A stretch of DNA of 62,500 nucleotides. Source: Hormiphora californensis (taxonomy: Eukaryota; Ctenophora; Tentaculata; Cydippida; Pleurobrachiidae). This document shows, in pieces, positions 1-11,531 of this stretch. Position 1 is the first letter of the stretch, and the number at the start of each line of letters is the position of its first letter. Made by a program: the position numbers and the translations under genes. The stretch is from NCBI GenBank assembly GCA_020137815.1, contig CM035358.1, forward strand, positions 7,694,070-7,756,569. The letters are read 5' to 3'. Below the pieces are notes generated by a model. The model did no database searches. It worked only from the letters and a program-made list of their open reading frames with translations, and had not been told where the DNA came from.

Positions 1-91
1 GAACCCCCGTCATTTTCTTTCCATTCGTTTACTCAGTAAAATATCGGCGATTTAATATCCAAGCCCTAACCCCTCCCCTGTCTCTCCTCAG

Positions 92-293
92 GAATAGAGC
101 CCTGTTTATTACCATCAGCACTCTTCTACACATGTTCGCTCTGGCACTCAGTTATATGCTAATGCTGATAGCAATGACTTTCAACGTTTGGCTCTTTCTA
201 GCGGTGATTCTTGGAGCAGGAACTGGAAAACTAATCCTCCTTCTCAAAACTAACATAGTGCCTGTGGGAGTGGGACACTGTAACGAGCCTTGA
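92..293 (+). CDS. SLC31/CTR copper transporter, last coding exon (partial)
   Basis: A 3' splice site (ctcctcag) at 84-91 opens a frame that ends at TGA 291-293. The encoded C-terminus holds two hydrophobic stretches, including SYMLMLIAMTFNVWLFLAV followed by GAGTGKLI. This is the pattern of the last two membrane helices of CTR-family copper transporters: a methionine-rich MxxxM-like helix (MLIAM) and a GxxxG packing helix. A His-Cys pair sits five residues from the end (GHCNEP), recalling the metal-binding HCH tail of CTR1. Such proteins are trimeric Cu(I) channels of the plasma or endosomal membrane. The N-terminal Met-rich extracellular part and first helix lie outside the window. I cannot tell CTR1 from CTR2 type. 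The family call is fairly safe on the helix motifs. Confidence 0.75.
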
Positions 294-1419
294 CAATTGT
301 AATGATGTTTTTATTCAGTGATTGTTGTACTGTTTGCAAGTATACCCTGTCAGAGCATTGGCGGAGCGCCCAAGAACTGTGGTCAGAGCATTGGCCTGAC
401 AGAGTATACCAGAACTGAGAACATAGACACTTTCATAAATTGTGATTTATTATATACTTTCTGTGGACTGTGATTGCTTGTATCAGAATTCAGTTGAAAC
501 TGCATGTGTAACTATTCATATTTCCAGTTTAAAACTTACAGTAAAGCGTCGTTTTGTGATTACCTACTGCAGTCGGACTCTTATTTACCGGGCCCGGTTC
601 ACCGGACGGATAAATCAACTTCAATACAGTCGGACCCCGATTTAACGGCACCCTTGGGGGAAAGGGTTTTGTCCGTTAAATCGGGGTGTTCGCTAAATCG
701 GGGTCAAATACTGTTAATTTTCTATATCGGGGGAAGATTATGCTGCCGTTAAATCGGGGTGCCGCTAAATCGGGGGCCGTTAAATCGGGGTCCGACTGTA
801 CATACTAGAATAGAAGTAGGCACGTGAAAATGTGACTTTATTTGAGCACAAATTGACAGTAACCCAGTGCGGAGGAAACTGGAAATGGCACCGAGTTGAT
901 CAGTGTGAATCCAAAATACGAAATAAAATTTTTTTTTTTGGGGGGAGAGCGCTCCCGTATTAAAACCTTGGTTCCGAGAGTACTCGGATGTACATGATGC
1001 ATGCGCTCTCTGGCGCCAAAGGAACTCTGTGCTATAAGGCACTACAACAATCAATTACATCAGATATAAATCTTCAGTAGTGTCCTCTCTCAGTCTTCCT
1101 CTGAACCCTCGAAATAAAATTCAAATACGAAACTGTGAAATTCATCGAAACTTCGAAAGTGCAAATTGCCAAGTAAAGGGAAAGCTTGCGGAGGTTGAAT
1201 GCAGCGCATAAAACGTGTCGCGCGTGCCGTTTATTGAACGCGCGCGCGTCAAAAATAATACGATGTTCTGAAATTTGTCGCATTTTTTTACACGTTTTAA
1301 TTTTTGAAGGTCCCGTTTTTCGATCGTGGTATCTTTTTTAGAGCTTTGTGCGTCGCTCAACCGATCCTATAAAATGTACAGTGACCGTTTATTAAATAAT
1401 CACCATCCAAAAAACCAAT
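294..1419. other. Intergenic region between the copper transporter and ATG4
   Basis: No gene seen. It holds the 3' end of the copper transporter transcript, a pogo/Tigger-like miniature element (627-798) and, at about 570-585, a second match to that element's end (cagtcgga) without a partner. Bases 1196-1256 are unusually rich in CG dinucleotides (runs of cgcgcg), possibly the ATG4 promoter. This is one of the few gene gaps above 1 kb in the window, so a promoter is likely here. Confidence 0.5.
627..798. mobile_element. pogo/Tigger-like MITE (172 bp)
   Basis: Terminal inverted repeats begin CAGTCGGACCCCGATTTAA and end with the reverse complement. The element is flanked by TA on both sides (625-626 and 799-800), the duplication expected for Tc1/mariner/pogo transposition. 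Internal copies of the motif ttaaatcggggt are repeated in inverted and direct orientation. There is no coding capacity, so it would be a non-autonomous copy. Confidence 0.75.
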
Positions 1420-4400
1420 ATGTTACCAGTTAGGCATGCTAATTTAAAAAGACTGCGGCGTGCATGTGCACCCGTTGAATGGTCGATGTTAGAGCCATCT
1501 GGTGACGCGCAATACGAGGCTGTTGAACAAGGCCTCGATCCCCTTTCCCTACCAGCAGATCCATCAGCAGACCCATACCTTCACGACTACAGTCTTTGTG
1601 GGTTCGCAGTCTCAGAAGATGCCAGTCCCCTCTTGACATACAGTGGAAATTTGTGAGTTCCCATTCTATTGCGTCATAGATTTTGTCTTCAGAAACCTAT
1701 AAAACTTTCCTTTTTAGATCACCTACTTTGGAGAGCCCGGAATGTTATATTTCGCCAGAAGAAGAGTGCTCGAAGGAGCCCTATGTTATGACTACAACGT
1801 CTAGCTCCCAAATCTACCCCAAAGGATCTCTTGATTTCGCTTCAATTCGTTCCCCGGGGGAAATGCACGAGGATTCATTAAATGACATTCCCTCCCTGTA
1901 TCCCTCAATATCTGATCTAGAGATCACTGAATCCCCTGAGAGGTAGGGTTTCATTGTCTGACCCTGTCTCACAAGAGTTCTAGAAAGGAAGTTGCATCAT
2001 TCAGAGTTTCACCCGCTTTTAATTTCCCCATCACCAAAACCATTTTTCTAGTTTCAAGTCTGCAACGGAAGACAGTCCGCCACCGCCACCGAGACAACAA
2101 CAACGATTCACCACTCCCCCAACTTCCTACCAACCAAAACCAAGAAAGAACCCTCTGAACGATGAGAGTCTGTTGAAAAAGAGCGAACCAGTGAGGGTGG
2201 CGGATACCGTTTATTATGATCCTCTCTCACCGGCTGGGCCCTCACACAGAGAGAGGGTCCCATATCGGTCAACCACACCAACATACCATCCCCCCGAACG
2301 GGTAAGGGACTGTCTCAATAATGTTTCATATCTCTCTGACTCTATCCTTATCTAGGTATTATTTTCATTCTATCTTTCTCTATCGTTATCTCTCCTAGAA
2401 GATAAGAGGAGGCCCAAACACCGGAGATATGGATGAACTGATGGGGGTATTTAAAGGAGGCTTTAACAATGCTGTCCAGTGTAAGAAATATACCTAGATC
2501 TGTTTTCTAAATGAAATAAATCGCAGGAATTTGCCACTACAGTCTACAAAAGGCAAACCAAAGTTTCCAATTTTTGACTAACCCTTCTCCTTCCCCAGTT
2601 TTATCAGAGGTAGTTTACACCGGCCAGAGTTTTGACTCCTCCTCCTGTATCTGTTTCCTTGGTCGGATCTACCAGAGCAAGCACCATGATGAGGGAAAGA
2701 TAGCGAGGTGCAGGCTGGATACCGATAGTTCTGAAACATCAAATTGGGTCTTTCCAAGACTTTATCTCGGACTTTAAATCTCGAGTTTGGATAACGTATC
2801 GTCGAGGTGAGCCATAGTTGGGGGTGTTTTGTAGGAACACTGTCAAAAATATTAATTAATTATCTCCTATCCTACGTAAGTCACCTAATTAATTACTTAA
2901 TTATACTTCACATGTCTAATTAATTAATTACAACGAAGTAATGCAACTGTTAATTAATCTATATTTTCCCAGGGTTCATATGTCTGCCAGGAACCAGTCT
3001 CAGTTCTGATACAGGGTGGGGATTGTATGTTACGGACAGGTCAGATGCTTCTTGCCACTGCTCTGCAGATTCACAGTTTTGGAAGGAGATGGAGGAGACC
3101 AGGGTCACACAAGGAGAACAAGTATTATACTGATACACAGTTCCAAGAGTCCAGGTTAGTACTATACTGATACACAGTTCCAAGAGTCCAGGTTAGTTGA
3201 TTATACTGATACACAGTTCCAAGAGTCCAGGTTAGTACTATACTGATACACAGTTCCAAGAGTCCAGGTTAGCTAGTACTAGTGTTATTTACACCTTTTG
3301 AATACACGTTTTGCAAGTTTCACAGACCTCCATTGACCATTTCCGTACCTCACTCAGGTCTCAGTTGTGTTTTCAAGACAACAACGTAGTACACGTCATG
3401 TATATTTTAACTACTCCCTAGATTCCGTGGTTTGATAAAGTTGTTTGGGGACAAGAGAAGTGAGCCCTTTTCATTGCAACAAATGTTGAAGATAGGAAAG
3501 GAGCATCTGAACAAGGCTTACGGGGAATGGTACGGGCCTTCTTCTGTATCATACGTTATAAGGTACATTGGTTACAGTGATTAACTTATCTTCCATTCTC
3601 TTGCATCAGTTTGTTGTATTTGTTTGGCTAAAAACTCATATTTACTCCATACCCCGGTCGTTATGTGTGTTTCCTGGGAAAATAAGAGGACATAAATTTT
3701 CAACTCCCTTATCTATAATACTGCTGCTATGCTATACCCTGCATGTATGTTGCGACATGAAATATGTAGGACATTGTAACACTAGAGCCTTAGTGTGTAA
3801 CACACAACTCAGTATTATGTGTGCAGAGAATTATGTACAAAAACTCATAACCAATGCATATTGTGTTCTGTGTAACCAAGGTAACCAATTTCAGAGTTTG
3901 TGTAACCATGGTAACCGATTTCTGAGTTTGTGTAACCAAGGTAACCAATTTCAGAGTTTGTTTAGAGTACGCAAAGGAGAAACCAGCAGGTACCTATGGG
4001 CCCTATATTCAAATCCGAGATTTCACCGTCTACACTGCTACCGATTGTATGGGTAAGTTTAAATTTGATATAAATTAAAACTTTAGTTAGTCATTTAGGC
4101 AAAATAAAAGTGCTAAAATTCTCCCACGTCTCATAATTTAAACACATTTCCTCCAGTTTTCAGGGGAGATATAGTAAAGACAGCAACTAGGAACGGCACT
4201 TGTTCGTGGCTGAAAACTCTTGTTTTGATATCAGTGAGAATGGGTGGAGATGAGCTGAACCCTGCCTACCAAGAACCTATACAGGTAACTTAATAACTAA
4301 TTTAAAATGTTTTGAGGAACTTGTTGATTCCTAAAGTTAGTTTTATTGTTTTTTTGTTATTGTTTTTAATTTCCCAGAAATTATTTGACTATTCACTGTT

Positions 4401-5315
4401 CAATGTTAACCCAAGAGCTATCCCCTGCAGTCCTACCTATCTAGTTCCATCTGTCTGGGAATTATTGGCGGAAGAAAGCGTCACTCCCTCTACTTTACTG
4501 GATTCCAAGGCAGCAAGTTGATCCACTACGATCCCCACCGCTGTCAACCTGTTATGAAGACAGAGGGGGACTTCAAATATGAGGTAGGAGTTGTGCGGCT
4601 CACACCGCATTTTATGACATAAAATGACAGTGTGCACACGATCTGTGAGGGTTCAGTAGATAAATCTCTCCCCTCTTCCCAGTCCTACGTGTGTTCGACA
4701 CCTCGGAAGATGGCCTTCTCCAAAATGGATCCCTCCTGTACATTTGCCTTTTATCTGTCCAGTGAGGATGACCTTAGAGAGCTGACTAAATTATCAAGTA
4801 GACCTGGCGTTATCAAGGTAATTAATTAATTAATTAGTAGACCTGGCGTCACTGAGTTACAAAGTATCAAGCAGATGCAAAATTACCTTGACCAATAATT
4901 ATTTCCTAATTGTGTAGGTGTTTGAGATTCTGGATGGTACTAAAGAGGAGTATATGACAACAATTTTCAACCCAACAATTCTGGTAATATAAGAGAGATA
5001 CTGGTAATATACTGGTAATATACTGGTAATATAAGAGAAATACAGCTTCATCTTCGATACATGAGTTTCGGGAGTTTATACCCTCAGAGTTTTTCTGAAT
5101 GCGTTTGTTTAACCCCCATTCCCCGGCCTCAATATTTCATTTTCTATACCACCCCTAATCTCCTAAATATTTTGCAGGCGTTTGATCACAATGAGGCCCC
5201 TAATCTTCTCAATATTTTGCAGGCGTTTGATCACAATGAGAGCATGGTAGATGAGGGTGTTTCATTCTCCGATATCAACTCACTGGAGGGCAGTGATTTC
5301 GAGTACTTGGACTGA
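1420..5315 (+). CDS. ATG4: Cysteine protease ATG4 (ATG4C/D-like)
   Basis: Thirteen exons by GT-AG junctions: 1420-1652, 1718-1942, 2052-2301, 2399-2480, 2599-2806, 2973-3154, 3422-3562, 3955-4052, 4157-4284, 4431-4583, 4683-4817, 4918-4983, 5223-5315. ATG4 cleaves pro-LC3/GABARAP and delipidates it during autophagy in the cytosol. The catalytic Cys lies in SSDTGWG-CMLRTGQMLL, the Asp-His pair in HYDPHRCQ; GEWYGPS, RMGGDELNP, GIIGGRKRHSLYF and PRKMAFSKMDPSCT are family blocks. The long N-terminus (exons 1-4) and the MDPSCT block favour ATG4D or C. The C-terminus SDFEYLD fits an LC3-interacting motif (F-x-x-L after acids), as in human ATG4B. Two single-base insertions break the frame: about 2735-2742 (exon 5) and at 3023/3024 immediately before the catalytic Cys codon. 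Otherwise the exons join in frame. Several junctions carry local tandem duplications. Confidence 0.88.
3126..3271 (+). repeat. Four-copy repeat of an ATG4 exon end and its splice donor
   Basis: A unit of about 37-40 bases (tatactgatacacag, ttccaagagtccag, gttagt) occurs four times. The first copy is the 3' end of exon 6 with its donor (AG|gttagt at 3154/3155). The other three lie in the intron and preserve the donor. Using a later donor would add a TGA in frame. Confidence 0.8.
3866..3962 (+). repeat. Three-copy 30-base repeat covering an ATG4 splice acceptor
   Basis: Units of 30 bases (gtaaccaaggtaaccaat, ttcagagtttgt) repeat three times. The last copy supplies the functional acceptor ttcag at 3950-3954 before exon 8; this acceptor is chosen because it keeps exon 7 to exon 8 in frame (VIR-VCLEYAKE), while the nearer tttag at 3963 does not. 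The first copy has an intact acceptor too, the middle one has lost the AG. Each unit contains an X-box-like GTAACC-N2-GGTAAC. Confidence 0.75.
5154..5243 (+). repeat. Two-copy 45-base duplication of the last ATG4 splice acceptor
   Basis: The polypyrimidine tract, the acceptor (tattttgcag) and the first six codons of the last exon (AFDHNE) are duplicated with a period of 45 bases. Acceptors end at 5177 and 5222. Because 45 is a multiple of three and the spacer has no stop, both acceptors give an open frame; the upstream one adds 15 residues. Confidence 0.85.
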
Positions 5316-5571
5316 GTGTTTGTGAGAGAGAGAGATTTGTAATTATTTTGTTGAATGGAATGATTAATTGTTTCTCTTGATCTATTAATGGATTTCGGCA
5401 AGGTTTAAAACGGAAAGATTTGAACTTTTGTGATGTTTGAGAATCGTATCAGCACGTCAAAGGGGGAGAGCTGTATAAATTGAGAAGACCTATAATAATT
5501 GTAAATGATTGTATTCTCTGTGTTTGTTTGTGCGCTGGAAAGGGTACTGTAGGTGTGTGCTACCTGATGTG

Positions 5572-5680
5572 CAGGAACCGACCGAATCAGAAAATACTGG
5601 TCCCTGATTGGCTGATAACCAGTCACGTGACCTAATTAACGAGTTCTGATTGGTTGTTTACTTGTGTCGGTCGGTTCCTG
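5572..5680. mobile_element. hAT-type MITE, 109 bp, copy 1
   Basis: Inverted ends CAGGAACCGACCGA / TCGGTCGGTTCCTG are flanked by an exact 8-base duplication CTGATGTG (5564-5571 and 5681-5688), the signature of hAT transposition. The interior is also palindromic and centred on a CACGTG. A same-length, inverted copy is at 61708-61816 and a truncated one at 40236. No coding capacity. Confidence 0.9.
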
Positions 5681-5904
5681 CTGATGTGTGTGTGTCAATG
5701 ATTTTGTTACTTCTGTTAATTGAATACGATGTATTGTTTACAAAACACGCTGAGTTTTGTACTAATTCACTCGTCTCTTTAACTCGTCTAAAACACCCTA
5801 AACCCGCCCCCAACCGCAGCCAATCCCTCACTTCCTTCTAAATGTGTCCAAAGCTCTCCTCCGAACTATTTGTAGCTATGTGACCAATGTTTGTTAGGAC
5901 CCTA

Positions 5905-6994
5905 ATGGCAGGAGCGACTCGGATCATAGACCGGTTTTCTACATATCTCATAGACTGTGATGGAGTACTTTGGTCTAATCATCAAGCTATTCCAGGTTAG
6001 AAAAATATGTTTTCATCTAGACAAATATCTTATTGTATTCAGATCCGTATCCTGTATTTTCTTAACCATGTATTAATCACCAGTAGATGTTTTCCAGTAT
6101 GGTGTCCACATGCTACTAATTTAGTATTTATGCTCTCAGATTATTCAGCATTCAACAACTAATATGAACCATCCCTTCCGGTGGTTCTGCCATTCTACCG
6201 TAAAACAAACACCTCCCCTTCAGGTGCATCCAAGACGATCAAGACGCTAATAAACAACCCAGATAAACGAGTTATATTCGTTACCAACAACTGCGGCAGG
6301 ACGGTATCTAACATCCAACACACACTAGACACCCTGCTAGACGTTCCTAATGTGCCACCCCGTGATATCATCACCAGTGGATCAGCCACCGCCATTTACC
6401 TGAAAAACAAAATGGATGTTGAGAATGAGAAGGTTTATCTAGTCGCACAGGAGGCATTCTCCGAGACTTTGGCTGATTTTGGGATTTCTCATTTCGGACT
6501 TGGTCCAAATCCTTTCAAACTTCATAGCGAGTGGAGGGATTTTGTAGTAGACCCCTCTGTAAAGTATGTCATTGTTAGTCTTGACAGGGATTTTAGCCAC
6601 TCAAAACTCACCCAAGCGTACCTCTACATCACTGAAAATAACGCGGAGTACCTCGCACCCGATGTGGATAGATTCTTCTCGTGTGGTCCTATTAGGAAGA
6701 TACCTGGTACTCACTCCCTCCAGGCTGGGTTAACATCTCTTGTTGAGAAGGAGCCTAAAGTTATGGGGAAACCTAGCAGGTTTATATTTGAGATTCTGGA
6801 GGAGGAGTATGGTAAGATTGATAAGGATCAGGACTCTTATGATTGGAGATTCGTACGAGACTGATATGAAGTTTGGTTTTAATTGTGGGGTTTCAACGGC
6901 ATTGGTGCTGACTGGAAATGCAAAGAAAGAAGATGTGAAGTCATTCGAGAGGAAACCAGATTTTGTACTGGACGATATTTCTGAGATTTTGTAA
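5905..6994 (+). CDS. HAD-family phosphatase of the PGP/PDXP group
   Basis: Two exons, 5905-5995 and 6224-6994. The protein matches phosphoglycolate phosphatase / pyridoxal phosphatase / chronophin: HAD motif I is LIDCDGVLW (Asp nucleophile, C1-capped type), motif II is VIFVTNNCGRT, and the C-terminus has GKPSRFIFEIL and TLMIGDSYETDMKFG (motif IV Asp). Such enzymes remove 2-phosphoglycolate or glycerol-3-phosphate, or dephosphorylate pyridoxal phosphate or cofilin; the substrate cannot be chosen here. One extra C at about 6829 shifts the frame: before it the frame reads ...EEEYGKIDKD, after it RTLMIGDSYETD, exactly what the family shows without the C. The upstream frame would stop at 6864 and lose motif IV. 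The start is the first ATG after an acceptor-like AG at 5896-5897 and fits the usual short N-terminus. Confidence 0.85.
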
Positions 6995-7116
6995 ATACTC
7001 ATTTTAGTAGTGCATTTATACACTTTTTAGTACACTTTTTATACTTTTTTAGCAATTTAGTTTAGATTTGAAGTTGAATTAGTCTCACATTACACATTAT
7101 CCTATATTTATCTAGA

Positions 7117-8368
7117 ATGAGAGTTTGGCCTAAAAATGTCTAAGATCCGATTTTCCTGTAATCCCCATTCTCTCCAAATGGGGCTACCCGAATATCTACG
7201 GGAGCGGGGCCCTAACCCAACTAACACACACCCACATACCCCGGGTATACACTAGACCATCTCTTCTTGGTTATACCCCCATCGCAGCCCACATTACCGG
7301 CCCTTACTTTGAGAAACTGAATAAACCCAGTGGGTTGAGTGTAGAGAGGACATGTGGTGGCAATGGCAGATGGTGGTCAAGTTGGGGTCGACTGTGATGA
7401 CGTCATCAAGCACAGTGACGTCATCAAAGACAATGACGTCACAAATGAACCCGACCTTCCCTCGATACTTGTACTGTCCAGGGGGAATCAGGATATCTCG
7501 CTCTATAGGATCCCTCCTGAAAGCCAAGGTGTTCCTTGATGCTGGTTACCCACGGGTTGTTATACCAAACAGACGAGGTTTCAGTAAAGTCCCACTTTAC
7601 ACTACCATGCAGAACTTCCCAATAACGGGTTACAACGATACAGGCCAGATCTTGGACTGGTCTGAATCACAGTTCCCGGGTTCAAAGTGGATCATGGTAG
7701 GGAGCTGTTGGGGAGCTTCTAACATTTTGAATTTCCTGTCGGAGGGCGATAATAAAGATAGGCCCAGTGTGTTGGGAGGAATTGTAGACAGTTTTCAGTT
7801 TTGTGGAAAGCGATTTATGAACTCTCAACTCCATTCAACTGATCGGTATGTCAGATTTGCCACGAATACCATGAATAATTTGTTTATTGACACTGTCTTC
7901 AATCGCCACTGCTCTGAGGAATTACGAGACAAGGTCACTGAGTTGCTTGGTGGGGAGAAGGAGAGGGAAAGACTTGGACAAATTAAGGTGTGGAACGAGA
8001 AAGATACAAAGATGATGTATGAGGATTTTTTCTGGAAGCTATGTCCAGTAGTTGACAATAGGATGTCTAGTATGGAGGAGTTTTATAAGCATTTCTGTCC
8101 AAGTTATGGTCATGATCCCAAGTACTCACGGTATCTTAACATTTCAAAGCCGGTGGTTATGTTTTTAGCTGATGATGATTTGTTCTCCCCCTTTGATACT
8201 AAAGAGGTTGAGAAATTGATGAAAAATCCAAATTTGTGTTTGTGGCTGTTCCCCGGTGGAGGCCATGTTGAATTTCCAGAGTCGTATGTTTTTAATTATC
8301 GGAGTTTCATCTCACCAATAACTTTGCAGTGTGCAGAGCTGTTGCAAAGATACTCTTCCAAACTGTAA
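7117..8368 (+). CDS. Alpha/beta hydrolase, ABHD1/ABHD3-like
   Basis: Apparently intronless. After the usual N-terminal blocks (WGYPNIYGSGALTQ in place of the family's WCFGGRLQT, then ADGGQVGVDC in place of DGGQIALDW) comes GYPRVVIPNRRGFSKVPLYT, corresponding to GYRAVVFNNRGVSGEEL. The last 290 codons to TAA 8368 are one clean frame. Family members are membrane-anchored phospholipases or lipases. The Asp and His of the triad are visible in LADDDLFSPF and FPGGGHVEF. The nucleophile elbow reads G-S-C-W-G, so a Cys (codon 7706-7708) stands where the family has Ser. The reading frame changes twice by one extra base: near 7348 and in a run of five G at 7481-7485. The start is uncertain: ATG 7117 hits a stop after eight codons unless the run of A at 7132-7136 is miscounted; ATG 7136 is in another frame. 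An acceptor-like tttatctag ends at 7115. Confidence 0.75.
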
Positions 8369-8498
8369 AGATTTGTTAATTTTGGTAGTTTTTATACCGA
8401 GTTATTACGATGTGTTTCATATTTGAAATTTGTTCTTTTTACTATCTAAATGTATAACGAATGTACCAATTATATAATTGATAACAATTAATTAGGCT

Positions 8499-9032
8499 AT
8501 GGACGGTTTCGGTTCTGAGGATCTATTTAATGTGCTAGATGAAAAACCCGCCTCAACCACTCCAAGAATAACGGGCAAAGTGGTTTCTCTGGAACCCAAG
8601 AAGGGGCTCACCGTGACACCAGAGGTTTTAGGTAAGTGGTTAGGGGGATCTAGTAACTGGTTAGTGAGATCTAGGTTGGTGGTTAGTGGGATTTAGTATA
8701 TGATTAGATGACTGGTTAAAATGGTCTATTACTTTTTAGTGCACGAGGCCGAAGGCCGAGTGCTCTAAATACAACAATAATGAACCGAGACCGACAGGTC
8801 GAGATAGATCCTTTTACTTAGCTGCCGAGCCTGCGAGGCACGCTAAGTGTAACTACTGAGCGAGCCTGCGAGCTCTGTAGTTGTACTTTTGGGCCGAGCC
8901 TGCGAGGCCTAAAAGTGAAAGAATCTTTAACATTATTGTTGTGTAATAGAGCATGTAAAAGCAGTCATCTAATTTTATTAGATGATTTTGGAAACAAACT
9001 GAGTGAACGAGATAAAGATTGAGCGAGTGAGT

Positions 9033-9130
<98 letters not shown>

Positions 9131-11467
9131 GAGAATGTGTGTGAGAGAGAGATAGGGAAAGAGAGAATCGAAGGCAGAGAGGGAAAGCAGATGCAGGCCG
9201 CTCATTGGGGTGGTGCCATCACGTGACGATCACGTGACCTATAGTTGCAGAGGGGAAGAAAAGATAAGGGTTAGGGCGTGTGTGTGACGATCACGTGACC
9301 TAGAAGAGTTGCAACATGTCGCAGGGGGAAGAAAAGATAAGCGTGTGCTGTTGCGTGTGCAGTAGTTAGAGCGTGTGTTATACTGTGTAGTGACGTAATG
9401 TTCACACTGTGTGCGTGTGACTAGAAAGTGTCTAATTTTTCACATACCACTGCAACGGTATTTTACTTTATAATTACTAGTGTTTTTGCAGTGGTCTAAG
9501 TTTTCACAGTACACTGTAACCGGTGGTAACGGTGTACTGTGAAAATTTAGATCACCGGTCAAAATTGTCTAATAAGTGGTTAGTTAGATCTAGTAAGTGG
9601 TTAGTTAGATCTATACAGGTGGTTAGTTAGATCTATACAGGTGGTTAGTTAGATCTAGACAAGTGGTTAGTGGGTTCTAGACACGTGGTAACTGGTTACA
9701 TAAGGAAATAACCAATTTATCTTCATTGTAATTAAGTCTGTGGTATATGATAACATCCCCCCCTCAACAGGTATCCAGGACGAGGATACAACTGGTAGTA
9801 ATGAGAATTTGGACACGACCAACACGGAAGAGGGATCAACTCATAAGAGAGGACGGGATGAGGTTAGTATGTACTACTAATGATTAGCATTTACAGAGAT
9901 TCGCCTCATTTGGCAAACCTGTTTCTCGTGATTTTCAGCAAATATAGTTCGACACTTTCTATTACACACAGGATTCAGAAGAAGCCTCGACCTCAAAACC
10001 ACTCAACGAAGATGCTGACGAGGAAGATTCTCTTGCTGAGAAGACAAAGAAAGCAAGAATAGAGGAGGAGATGGAGAAGAAGACCTTGTTTGATGTATCT
10101 AGGGTGACCAGTAAAGTTGTGTTAGAATCTGAGTCGTGTCTTCACGAGGCGATATATCCTGTTGATTATGAGCTGGAGGAGTTGAAACCCCTGACTTCTA
10201 AACCTGCCAAAGAGTACCCTTTTATACTGGATCCCTTTCAGCAGGAGGCCATCAAGTGCATCCAAAATAACAGGTCAGTTGGAGATCATGTCATTTTGTA
10301 GTTTGTAGCTTGTAGCTTCATCTGAAATCACCATTCACCATCCAATAAACCTACTTTACATGATCTGTATTCCCCTTTCATTTCCCAAATGTTGTAAATG
10401 TTTCCAGGTCGGTGCTGGTATCTGCTCACACTTCTGCTGGTAAGACTGTAGTTGCGGAGTATGCCATAGCCCAGTCTCTGAACAACAAACAGAGGGTCAT
10501 CTACACAACACCAATTAAGGTACCAACTTACTACTTTGTTTTCATACCTGTTTTTACCAAACTTGACATTCCTATGTCCTAGTTATGGTGAGAGAGGGTA
10601 TTACAATCGTCCATGCTTGTTCTAAATATGATTTTCTAAGAGCAGTTTATACCATATCATTGGACAACTGCCAAACGAAATACAAAATACATTTACTTCC
10701 CAGAATGTCTACTAAAATACCAATATATTGCCAGGCGCTAAGCAACCAGAAATTCCGAGAAATGACTGAGGAGTTTGGTGACGTGGGACTGATGACTGGT
10801 GACGTCACGATATCACCCACTGCCTCCTGTCTTATTATGACAACAGAGATCTTGAGGAGTATGTTGTATAGAGGGAGTGAGGTGCTGAGAGAGGTTGGAT
10901 GGGTAAGTTACATACTGCTCCCTTTTTTTCAAAACATTATATACTCGAGAATGTCTTTGAAAGTTGATAATTTAATTAATTAACTAACATATTTTCAAAG
11001 TATTAATAACATTAACCTACAGGTGATATTTGATGAGATCCACTACATGAGAGATAAAGAGAGGGGAGTGGTATGGGAGGAAAGTATTATCCTCCTTCCT
11101 GATTCAGTACATTTCGTCTTCCTCTCAGCTACCATACCTAATGCTAAGCAGTATGCTGAATGGGTAAGAAACTGTTCATTAGCAGTAGTTTGTTATAGAG
11201 TTTTGCCTTAACTTTTGCATATTATTATCAAGTTGTAGCCAGTCCCCATTGTGTATGTGTGTAGAGTACCGAACTAAATTTTGGAAACTTGTATCGGATT
11301 ACATGATAAACAACACAGAAATAGAACGGGACTGAAGCAGCACCCTTCACTTCTTCTTGTTCATTACCCTTCAATTTCTTGATGTTCATACCCTTCGCTA
11401 AGATTAGAAATCTTTACAAATTAAACATATTGATATCAACTCTCTCTCCCTAGTTAAAGTAGCTATC

Positions 11468-11531
<64 letters not shown>

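Noticed and set aside
3963-3963. The nearer tttag as acceptor for ATG4 exon 8
   Set aside because: It puts the downstream family block (GPYIQIRDFTVYTATDCM) out of frame, while the acceptor at 3954 keeps it in frame.
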